From NCBI GenBank assembly GCA_036941025.1, contig JAYMNP010000001.1:124001-188000 (forward strand): 64,000 nt of DNA, in the 5' to 3' direction. This document shows, in pieces, positions 41,754 to 48,513 of this stretch; the stretch's first letter is position 1; the number at the start of each line of letters is the position of its first letter. Source of the stretch: Lachnospiraceae bacterium JLR.KK002. Lineage in GTDB: Bacteria > Bacillota > Clostridia > Lachnospirales > Lachnospiraceae. The notes beneath the pieces were generated by a model. The model ran no database searches. It was not told the DNA's origin and was given only the letters and a program-made list of their open reading frames with translations. Both the position numbers and the translations under genes were made by a program.

Positions 41754-42890
41754 ATGAAAAAGTTTTTAGGTATAATTGGCATTTTTATTATTGTATTTTC
41801 ATTGAGTGGATGTGGAAAATCATCATTTGACGGCAACAGAATAGGGAATGATAGTCAATTTGTTATGGAGTACAAAATTTTTAATACTACGGATGGACAA
41901 TCATTATTGTTGGACGCAGGAGATACCATTCGGGCGAAAGTAGTAGTTGACAGTGGGAAACTGTCAATAAAGATTCAAAAAGATAGTGATACACCAATTT
42001 ATGAAAGCGATAATATGGTAGCCTCTGAAAGTTTTGACATTGAAATTCAAGAGAGCGGAACATATAAGATTACAGTTACAGGGGAAAAAACAAAAGGTAG
42101 CGTAAGCTTTGAAAAAGTTGCTGGAGAGGAAACAGAACAGAACGAAGTACAACAAGAAGTAAGTGAAAAGACGATTGATTTAAGCGAAGCATTTCAGGAT
42201 ATTAGTGGCTGTGCGGTGATTTATTCGCCAGTACAAGAGGAATATTCATTTTTTAATGAAGATATGTGCAGGCAAGAAGAATCACCTTATTCTACTTTTA
42301 AGATTATTTCAGCTTTATCAGGATTACAAAATGGTGTTATTGTTGACGAAGCATCCACAATGGGATATGACGGGACAAACTATGGAAATTTAGACTGGAA
42401 TGGGGATTTAACCTTAGAAGAAGCATTCCAAAAATCATGTATATGGTATTTTCGAAAAGTAATAGATTCTGTTGGCAAAGATAAAATACAGGAAGAATTA
42501 AATGGATTACAGTATGGGAATTGCGATATTTCGGAGTGGAATGGTAGCAATATTAATCCTATGGAAATGCTGAATGGGTTTTGGTTGGATTCTTCGTTAA
42601 AAATTTCGCCATTGGAGCAGGTGGAAGTTTTACAAAGGATATTTGAAGGAAAAAGCGATTATGAAAGCGATAATATAGAAATTTTAAAAAGAATAATGTT
42701 AGTAGATCAAAGCGATACACAGAAAATTTATGGAAAAACAGGGAGTGGGAATGGAGAAGCATGGTTCGTTGGCTTTTCTGAATCAAATGAAGAACGGAAA
42801 TACTTTGCTATATACTTAAATGATAGTGAACAGAGAGAGCAGGTTTCTGGAAATAAAGCAAAAGAAATGGCTTTGGAGATTCTGAAATAG
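41754..42890 (+). CDS. Lipoprotein with class D beta-lactamase-like domain
   Basis: 378 residues with AGGAGG upstream. A lipoprotein signal (MKKFLGIIGIFIIVFSLSGC, Cys lipidated) leads to a beta-rich domain (about 35-125, SGTYKITVTGEKTKGS) and then a penicillin-binding fold. All four motifs of class D enzymes and BlaR/MecR sensors are present in order: SPYSTFKII (Ser-x-x-Lys), KSCIWYF (Ser-x-Ile), QYGNCDIS (Tyr-Gly-Asn) and IYGKTGSGN (Lys-Thr-Gly). It may hydrolyse, bind or sense beta-lactams at the outer face of the membrane. It has no zinc-protease part, so it is not BlaR1. Activity unproven. Confidence 0.78.
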   Translation: MKKFLGIIGIFIIVFSLSGCGKSSFDGNRIGNDSQFVMEYKIFNTTDGQSLLLDAGDTIRAKVVVDSGKLSIKIQKDSDTPIYESDNMVASESFDIEIQESGTYKITVTGEKTKGSVSFEKVAGEETEQNEVQQEVSEKTIDLSEAFQDISGCAVIYSPVQEEYSFFNEDMCRQEESPYSTFKIISALSGLQNGVIVDEASTMGYDGTNYGNLDWNGDLTLEEAFQKSCIWYFRKVIDSVGKDKIQEELNGLQYGNCDISEWNGSNINPMEMLNGFWLDSSLKISPLEQVEVLQRIFEGKSDYESDNIEILKRIMLVDQSDTQKIYGKTGSGNGEAWFVGFSESNEERKYFAIYLNDSEQREQVSGNKAKEMALEILK

Positions 42891-43039
42891 GTGGATGTGC
42901 CTGTTGTGTTTCGGAAACTTTGGAAACATCAAGTTAATTTGAATGAAAAATTATTTGCATATAAAAAATGGGAATAAAAAGAAAGATATATACCTCAAAA
43001 TGTTCGGTATTGAGGGTTTGATTTGTATTTGTAATCGAA

Positions 43040-43084
43040 AAGAAACTTCTATCCTAATTTGAATAGCATAGGAGTTTCTTTTTT
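43040..43084. terminator. Terminator after the lipoprotein gene
   Basis: AAGAAACTTCTAT pairs with ATAGGAGTTTCTT (one wobble pair) and ends in six T; A bases precede it. The interval 42891-43177 otherwise holds no gene I can support. Confidence 0.8.
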
Positions 43085-43177
43085 GTTGGATTTCTAAGTG
43101 TTTAAAGTTTGCGTTTTGATGTAGTTCTAAACGTAGTGTAAAAAATGTTTTTTTGTTGTTTCTTTGCAATAACCATG

Positions 43178-43206
43178 TTGACATCATGATGCGTTTACTA
43201 TATAAT
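43178..43206 (+). promoter_or_regulatory. Consensus promoter of the 43248 gene
   Basis: TTGACA (43178), exactly 17 bases, TATAAT (43201-43206). This is the closest match to consensus in the window and implies strong expression of the short gene behind it. Confidence 0.75.
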
Positions 43207-43247
43207 TTGATTTGTCAGAGATTATTGAGTACGAAGGAGGTGGATTT

Positions 43248-43646
43248 ATGAAATTCAATTTCGATTGGAATTGCGTTGCGGCTGGTGCGCCATATATTAC
43301 AATTAGTGAATTGGCACTTGGATTTAATTTGCCTTCTATATCGCTTCTCGGAAATCCCGAAGAAGTGGTTGTGGGATTTGATGAAAAGACGATGACCATT
43401 GGCGTAAAGCAATATGACGGCACTGAAAATGTAAAATCATATAAATTTTACAGCAGAATGAAGAACGGTTGGATAAGAATCGGATGTAAAGATTTTGTGA
43501 AATATCTGTCAACTTTAACCGGGTTGAAATTTAGTCCAGCGATTCGTTATGTTGCTAAGTTTGATACGGAAGATAGGATTTTGTATATTTCTGTATTGGA
43601 TGCGCTTGAGAACGGGGAAAATAAGGAGGTGGATGAAGATTATTAA
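43248..43646 (+). CDS. Unrecognised soluble protein under a strong promoter
   Basis: 132 residues from the ATG at 43248, AAGGAGG upstream; the longer frame from 43212 overlaps the ribosome site and is rejected. FNFDWNCVAAGAPYITISEL, VVVGFDEKTMTIGVKQYDGT and GWIRIGCKDFVKYLSTLTGL suggest a small alpha/beta protein with a long acidic end (ENGENKEVDEDY). No family recognised. It is followed by the convergent small RNA and the 307-residue gene, and may belong with them. Strong promoter use suggests a protein needed all the time, as for an antitoxin or immunity factor, but this is speculation. Confidence 0.65.
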   Translation: MKFNFDWNCVAAGAPYITISELALGFNLPSISLLGNPEEVVVGFDEKTMTIGVKQYDGTENVKSYKFYSRMKNGWIRIGCKDFVKYLSTLTGLKFSPAIRYVAKFDTEDRILYISVLDALENGENKEVDEDY

Positions 43647-43657
43647 AAGAATTATCG

Positions 43658-43733
43658 TAAAACAAAAAGCACATCATTAGCTACGGCAATAGCTTTGATG
43701 CGCCTCTGTCAATGTGTTATACACATTCACTGC
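43658..43733 (-). ncRNA. Predicted small RNA, about 75 nt
   Basis: On the minus strand a promoter TTGAAA (43767-43762), 16 bases, TATACT (43745-43740) is followed by a small perfect stem AATGTGT-ATA-ACACATT (43727-43711). A larger hairpin (43703-43669; strand GCGCATCAAAGCTA against TAGCTAATGATGTGC) then runs into TTTTTGTTTT, a Rho-independent terminator. There is no start codon with a ribosome site. It points away from the 307-residue gene and converges on the end of the 43248 gene, so it could also act against that mRNA. No known RNA family recognised. Confidence 0.55.
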
Positions 43734-43859
43734 AAGAATAGTATAGCACATCCTTGACAGATTTCAAGTAAAAAATGGTGCAGGGTGTATTTTTTGTACC
43801 CAAAAATGAAATCTAAAAAATAAAAATTTTCCATTGAGAAGAAAGGATGTACTAAGTTT

Positions 43860-44783
43860 ATGAAGAAACATTATGTATCAGAATATTGGAATAAGGGAGT
43901 AAAAGGGCATCTGTGTTATGATTTTGTAGATGTTGCTGTCAATGATGATAATTTGTTGTTTATAGATCCGTTGCTTATTGAAATAGCAGATGATGAATGG
44001 TGCCAAGAAGCGTATATGGTGATTCAGTCATTTTTCGATGAATTTTACAAAGCGTATAGAGATGAAGATATAGGCAGAAAGAGGGAGTTGCTATCACATG
44101 GTGGGGAGCAGAATGGAACTCGGCTTGGCTATGGTCGTGGTAATAATGGAAAAGGGAACACGGTAAATGGCTTACTTGAAATATTTGCTCCTTTAGAAAA
44201 ACTTCTTCCAGCAATCTCTACGATGAAAAGAGTGGAAGATCTACCATTGTTGATTCCAGATTTTGCAGAGGATGGTTTGTCAGACTTACTTACAAATATT
44301 CTTCATGAGCAGTTGAATAAGTTTACACTGAAGCAGATGAAGAAATATGGTGTGGGAAGTAACGGGATTTTGCAGTTTTGGACATGGGATATGAAAGAGT
44401 TGTGTTGGAAAAAAATAGAAAGTGCATCATATTGTATCAATAGTCAGGAATTGCTTGTTGTGCCCAAACATATTGTCAGAAAAAAATATCTGTTTAGTAC
44501 AAATCAGTATTTTAATAGAATTATTCTTGAACGTATTCGTGAAGAAGGTGGGTATATGGATGGGAATAAACCTATTCCGAAAAAAGAGATAGTAAAGGCG
44601 AAAAGATTTTCGGGAGAGCATTGGCAATATGATGAATCTGTTTCTTATACCAAAAAGGATAATGATGCCTTGAATGAGTATCATCAAAAACTGCCTCGTT
44701 TTTATGCAGAGAATGGAGGGTCTATGGAGGATGAGGAATTAGATGAGTTAATTTACGGATACTGTGTGGAACAAACAGCGTAA
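43860..44783 (+). CDS. Unrecognised 307-residue protein, IME C cargo
   Basis: 307 residues, AGAAAGGATG upstream. Segments that look conserved in type are NLLFIDPLLIEIADDEWCQE, ELLSHGGEQNGTRLGYGRGN, DLLPDF-like LPLLIPDFAEDGLSDLLTNI and LVVPKHIVRKKYLFSTNQYF. Proteins with 'FIDP..I', a Gly-rich 'LGYGRG' and 'DLLTN' in this order occur in variable regions of bacterial genomes, and I suspect a defence-related role, but I cannot name a family. No membrane segment or P-loop is present. It is the last gene of IME C and lies beside the predicted small RNA. Confidence 0.65.
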   Translation: MKKHYVSEYWNKGVKGHLCYDFVDVAVNDDNLLFIDPLLIEIADDEWCQEAYMVIQSFFDEFYKAYRDEDIGRKRELLSHGGEQNGTRLGYGRGNNGKGNTVNGLLEIFAPLEKLLPAISTMKRVEDLPLLIPDFAEDGLSDLLTNILHEQLNKFTLKQMKKYGVGSNGILQFWTWDMKELCWKKIESASYCINSQELLVVPKHIVRKKYLFSTNQYFNRIILERIREEGGYMDGNKPIPKKEIVKAKRFSGEHWQYDESVSYTKKDNDALNEYHQKLPRFYAENGGSMEDEELDELIYGYCVEQTA

Positions 44784-44794
44784 ATACATTTGGA

Positions 44795-44916
44795 CGGCAA
44801 CATTTTGGCAACAGAAAATCAGTAAGCCAGAATAAATGATGTAATTGAAGTAAAAAAACGGTGTGTATTCGCATGAAACTTAAATAAATATAGTTAAGGC
44901 CAACAAAGGACACGCC
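44795..44916. repeat. Right end of IME C with B-type arm sites
   Basis: CGGCAACA (44795) and TGGCAACA (44806), 11 bases apart, as at B's left end (27593, 27604). CTTAAATAAATATAGTTAAG at 44879 matches the IME B operator at 28355 in 18 of 20 bases. The core follows at 44917. Confidence 0.65.
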
Positions 44917-44920
44917 GAGT
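44917..44920. repeat. attR core of the IME array
   Basis: GAGT between IME C and the 5' part of the split gene. Together with 3884-3887 it restores the gene frame exactly. Confidence 0.8.
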
Positions 44921-45440
44921 GGCAGTCGTGTCCGAGCATATGAGTGTAAACAGCGTTGATTTCAGAAATCACAATGTCGAATGCCTCTGGGGTCTGTTTG
45001 ATTTCAAAATCCATACCGCCGATTGTAACCCTGCCCTCTTTGATGATATTGGTAATCCTGTGAATTGAACTGTCGAAAATTTCTCCGAATGTGCTTGTGA
45101 AATTATCCACCAATGCCTTTCCTCCGCCATTTTCAGAATAGTCTACGGCGTTTTGTGTTGCATATTTCGGGACATTCGGCAGGAAAGCAGCTCCTGCGCC
45201 GTGCCAGGCAATCAGTACACCTTCGACCTCAACATCGTTCAGATATTCCGTAAGTTCTTTTATATTATCAAAAAAGCAGGGGGATTCAATAATGACGGCT
45301 TTGCCATTTTTCTCAATGATAAAAACCTCATCGTCGATAAAATCGTTGGTTTTGTACGCGTGCAGCTTAATGCCGCCGAAATCGTAAATATTCATTTCAC
45401 CTTTTGCCAGTTTTACAGTAGTAAATGTGTTCTTGTTCAT
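44921..45440 (-). pseudogene. 5' part of split metallo-beta-lactamase-like gene
   Basis: From the ATG at 45440 (GAGGTCAT upstream) the frame encodes MNKNTFTTVKLAKGEMNIYD, DDEVFIIEKNGKAVIIESPC, GVLIAWHGAGAAFLPNVPKY and ends natively in THMLGHDCHS before element C. A fused run-on of 13 residues (ACPLLALTIFI) into the element ends it. The full protein would be 254 residues. It resembles MBL-fold hydrolases in outline, but the usual HxHxDH site is replaced by AWHGAGA, so an enzyme is doubtful. Divergent from the HxlR regulator gene. Confidence 0.85.
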
Positions 45441-45635
45441 AATGATGACCTCCAGATTCTGTGATTGGTTATTTTCGAGCTTCGCAGCGGCCGCTCTCCG
45501 TAGCTTCTGACTATATTATACGAATGGCAGTTTCAGGTGTAAAGTAAGCACTTTATTGTGGCATAGTTACCAAAAAGATACTATAGATTTGAAATCTTGA
45601 TTATTTTGAGGGAGTATGGTAAAATTTTATACAAA

Positions 45636-45652
45636 GTTTCTGACAGAAACTA
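45636..45652. promoter_or_regulatory. Palindrome in the HxlR/MBL divergent region
   Basis: AGTTTCTG-A-CAGAAACT is a perfect 8-bp palindrome, 19 bases before the HxlR start codon. It is a fitting operator for the winged-helix dimer it precedes. Confidence 0.5.
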
Positions 45653-45670
45653 TTGTAAGGAGATGGTATA

Positions 45671-46006
45671 ATGAGCGAACGAAAATCAGCAAAGGAATTA
45701 CCTGCCTGTCCTGTGGAAACGACCTTAACTTTAATTGGCGATAAATGGAAAGTATTGATTTTGCGTGACTTGCTTCCTGGTACAAAACGCTTTGGAGAAT
45801 TAAAGAAGTCCATAGGCAGCGTATCTCAAAAGGTGCTGACTGCCCAGCTTCGTGATATGGAAGAAAACGGTCTTGTCAATCGTAAAGTCTATGCGGAAGT
45901 GCCGCCAAGAGTGGAATACTCGCTGACAGAATTAGGGCAAAGTCTGAAACCTGTCCTTGACGCTATGTGGAACTGGGGCGAGGAATATAAAGTGTCCATG
46001 AATTGA
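45671..46006 (+). CDS. HxlR-family transcription regulator
   Basis: 111 residues with AAGGAGATGG upstream. The HxlR form is clear: the N-terminal Cys (ELPACPVETTLTLIGDKWKV), LILRDLLPGTKRFGELKKSI, SQKVLTAQLRDMEENGLVNR and the wing PPRVEYSLTELGQSL. HxlR proteins often sense electrophiles or oxidants through the Cys and control a divergent gene; the natural target here would be the MBL-like gene now split by the IME array, so the regulator may have lost its main partner. Confidence 0.9.
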   Translation: MSERKSAKELPACPVETTLTLIGDKWKVLILRDLLPGTKRFGELKKSIGSVSQKVLTAQLRDMEENGLVNRKVYAEVPPRVEYSLTELGQSLKPVLDAMWNWGEEYKVSMN

Positions 46007-46047
46007 AAAATTACGGGGCTGTAAAGCTGTCCGTCATTTTTCTGTCA

Positions 46048-47232
46048 TCATTCGTTGCTATGAGAAATAATTTCCAGCAGGGTACAGGCGCGGTTTTTCC
46101 AGGTATGCTGCCGGGAAGCGTTCCGGTATCCTTCTTCCGCCATGGCTTCCGCTTCCTGGGGATGACTGAGAAGCCAGCGGACTTTCCCGCCGATTTCATG
46201 ATACTGTTCCAGTGTGAATTCCATGGAATCCTGCCCTTCCTTCAGGATTTCTCGCAGGTAATCTGAATAATCTGTTACTACAGCACAGCCCTGAAGCATG
46301 GAATTAAAAATCCTGTCGTGGGCTCCCTTTTTAAACCAGGGCATAATATTGACAGAAATCTTTGCATGTCTCATCCGGGAAAGGCAGGTGCGGGAATCCT
46401 GCTGGCCTGCCAGAAGCAGATTTTTGGGGCGGCTGCACCCGGACAACTCCCAGTCCTTTCCCAGAACCAGAACAGGAATACCCTCCTCTGCCAGAGACAG
46501 GATAATGTTTCTGCGGAACCAGGAGCGCACATATAAATCAATAAATGTCATGTTATGGAGACAGGAGAGGGTTTCTTCTCTGGTAATCTGAGGAAATTCT
46601 TCTTTCAGACGGCGTATCAGTACCTGCTCCAGGGGCTGGTCAGGCCGGGAGAGAAATTCCTGAATCAAACCAAAATAAAATTCCCGGCTTTCCTCATCCA
46701 TATGCCTGATATGGCGGGTCAGGTTTTCCGGAGCCGCATAGTTTCCTGCAAAGATTACGTCTGTTTCACGTTCCGAATATGGTATCCTCGGTTCCGGGAG
46801 CATGGTGCCGGCCAGAGGCAGAAAATGGACTCTGCCGTATTCCGGATAAAAATGTTCCGTAAAGGCCTGATGGTCCCAATCGATACAGAACAGGGTGAGC
46901 GAACTGTGACGGGCGGAAAGCTGCCGGAAATAATACATGGGGTGATCTACCATAATGCAGCAGATTCTGATATGATACTGTTCCCAGAGAGTGGCGCGGG
47001 GCTCTGACTGGAACTGTGATTCTCCGTTCAGTCCGATAAAATTGAAAGTAAGAAGTACTGTGTGCTCAAAATCATGGAATGTCAGAAAGGTTTCCCGGCT
47101 GTCAAGGGGGGACTTCATATCCCAGAACCAGGTTTCCAGTCCCTGTTCTTCCAGGGCTTCTGCAATCTGCAGGGAGAAGAAAGTCAGTGTTTCTATGGGG
47201 CCTTTGATGAAAATAATACGGGCTGGTTTCAT
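46048..47232 (-). CDS. CgeB-like glycosyltransferase family protein
   Basis: 394 residues with AAAGGA eight bases before the ATG. The N-terminal part (ARIIFIKGPIETLTFFSLQI, ICCIMVDHPMYYF) and the C-terminal glycosyltransferase-1-like half (LLLAGQQDSRTCLSRMRHAK, WFKKGAHDRIFNSMLQGCAV, DYSDYLREILKEGQDSMEFT) match the DUF3880/CgeB type of GT-B enzymes found in spore or surface glycan loci. The acceptor is unknown. It converges with the HxlR gene. Function by family only. Confidence 0.78.
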   Translation of the reverse strand: MKPARIIFIKGPIETLTFFSLQIAEALEEQGLETWFWDMKSPLDSRETFLTFHDFEHTVLLTFNFIGLNGESQFQSEPRATLWEQYHIRICCIMVDHPMYYFRQLSARHSSLTLFCIDWDHQAFTEHFYPEYGRVHFLPLAGTMLPEPRIPYSERETDVIFAGNYAAPENLTRHIRHMDEESREFYFGLIQEFLSRPDQPLEQVLIRRLKEEFPQITREETLSCLHNMTFIDLYVRSWFRRNIILSLAEEGIPVLVLGKDWELSGCSRPKNLLLAGQQDSRTCLSRMRHAKISVNIMPWFKKGAHDRIFNSMLQGCAVVTDYSDYLREILKEGQDSMEFTLEQYHEIGGKVRWLLSHPQEAEAMAEEGYRNASRQHTWKNRACTLLEIISHSNE

Positions 47233-47392
47233 TTTGAAATTCCTTTCCGGGTGATATGGATTATAATTTTTATCATTATAACATGTTTGGGTTTGTATTT
47301 TCCAGGGAAGATTCTTTCTTGTTTTTTTCTGTTTTCAGTGTCATAATGGGAAAAGAAAACATATAACAGGATATACCGAACAGGAGGGAATT

Positions 47393-48328
47393 ATGGCATT
47401 GCGGGGACTGATTCTGTCTTTGGAGGAAATGAACAGGGCCACACCGGAAGATTCGGAGCGCTTTGTGATGGAGGATGGACTGACAGAGCTTTTAGACGGT
47501 ATTTACCGTTACGGAGTGCAGATTATTAATCTGGATATGTTTCAGGCAGATACCGGAGAAAAGCTCCGGGCGGTACTGGAGCTGCACAGACTTGCACCGG
47601 AGGAATGCCTGCTGCTGGGGGCTTCCGACAGGACCCTTGCCCTGGCAGAGGAACTGGAAATTGCTGCGGTGGGTTACCGCAATCCTCTGCTGCCGGGCCA
47701 GAGCCTTTCCGGGCCCCTGATTCTGATAGAGGGATTTGAGGAAGTGGATTTTTATTTTCTGGAACGGATGTATCAGAGGAAACACGGGCTGCCCTGGACG
47801 GTAATTGAAACAGAGCGGTGCGTTCTGCGGGAAATCGTGCCGGAGGATCTGGAGGAACTCTACGAGCTGTATCAGGGCGACGGTATTACAGATTATATAG
47901 ACGGATTGTATGAAGACAGGAAAAAAGAGGAAGAATATACCAGAGCGTATATTCAGAATATGTACCTGTTCTACGGATACGGTACCTGGACTGCAGTGGA
48001 AAAATCCACCGGAGCCATCATTGGCAGGGCAGGTCTGAATAATCGGGAGATTCACGGAAAACCGGCGCTGGAGCTGGGATATGTCATAGGAAAACCTTTT
48101 CAGAACCAGGGATATGCCACAGAACTCTGTGAGGGAATTCTGCAGTATGCCCAGGAAGGGACAGAATTTGAGAAAATTCACTGTCTGATTGAAAAAGAAA
48201 ATAAAATTTCCATTCATCTGGCAGAAAAACTTGGCTTTTCCTGGGAGGAAGAAGTGGAAATTCAGGGAAAGAACATGCAAAGGTACACGAAAACGTTGCA
48301 TTTTCAGACAAAATTATTTATAATGTAA
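47393..48328 (+). CDS. HAD-like/GNAT two-domain acetyltransferase
   Basis: 311 residues with AGGAGG upstream. Residues 1-135 resemble a HAD-type Rossmann part without clear catalytic Asp (EECLLLGASDRTLALAEELE). The C-terminal half is a GNAT domain of the RimJ/RimL type: ETERCVLREIVPEDLEELYE, GAIIGRAGLNNREIHGKPAL, LGYVIGKPFQNQGYATELCE. It would acetylate an unknown target. It lies before relA, separated by a strong hairpin that overlaps its stop codon. Confidence 0.82.
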   Translation: MALRGLILSLEEMNRATPEDSERFVMEDGLTELLDGIYRYGVQIINLDMFQADTGEKLRAVLELHRLAPEECLLLGASDRTLALAEELEIAAVGYRNPLLPGQSLSGPLILIEGFEEVDFYFLERMYQRKHGLPWTVIETERCVLREIVPEDLEELYELYQGDGITDYIDGLYEDRKKEEEYTRAYIQNMYLFYGYGTWTAVEKSTGAIIGRAGLNNREIHGKPALELGYVIGKPFQNQGYATELCEGILQYAQEGTEFEKIHCLIEKENKISIHLAEKLGFSWEEEVEIQGKNMQRYTKTLHFQTKLFIM

Positions 48329-48411
48329 GCTATCAGTCCCAAAAGGACTGATAGCTTAACGAAGGAAAATACCTGTATTTTCCTGAGTCTGCGTATGAAA
48401 AGCAGATTCAG
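48326..48411 (+). promoter_or_regulatory. Three consecutive hairpins in the relA leader
   Basis: Hairpin 1 (48326-48358): 14-bp perfect stem TAAGCTATCAGTCC with its complement, loop CAAAA. Hairpin 2 (48364-48383): GGAAAATA-CCTG-TATTTTCC. Hairpin 3 (48383-48411): CTGAGTCTGC with GCAGATTCAG. GCTAACGAAGGAAAA-type strings follow hairpins 1 and 3. None has a T run, so the row is more likely a leader or processing structure than a plain terminator. Confidence 0.6.
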
Positions 48412-48513
48412 ATAAGCTAACGAAGGAAAACAGGAAATATTTTCGAATACATGACAGATAAAAGTCAGATAAATGATGGAAGAAGAGAGAACCTGCAGGA
48501 TGGAGTAGTGCAT

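Larger units (their letters stand above)
35581..44916. mobile_element. IME C
   Basis: 9.34 kb: a three-gene regulator operon, HTH, integrase, RHH, ATPase, MobV and a cargo with a class D beta-lactamase-like lipoprotein and two unknown genes; no TnpV. The left end has TGGCTCTA arm sites (35652, 35663), the right end CGGCAACA/TGGCAACA (44795, 44806) as in B's left end. The final core GAGT at 44917 touches the 5' part of the split MBL gene. Confidence 0.8.

Noticed and set aside
41754..42890. BlaR1/MecR1 sensor-protease
   Set aside because: Only the penicillin-binding part is present; no zinc-protease motif or multi-helix membrane part, and no BlaI-like repressor beside it.
43658..43767. Type III toxin-antitoxin RNA
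   Set aside because: No tandem RNA repeats and the RNA runs away from the neighbouring protein gene.
3884..44916. Prophage or full conjugative element
   Set aside because: No capsid, terminase, tail, lysis or type IV secretion genes; relaxases and integrases with a small backbone mean mobilizable elements.
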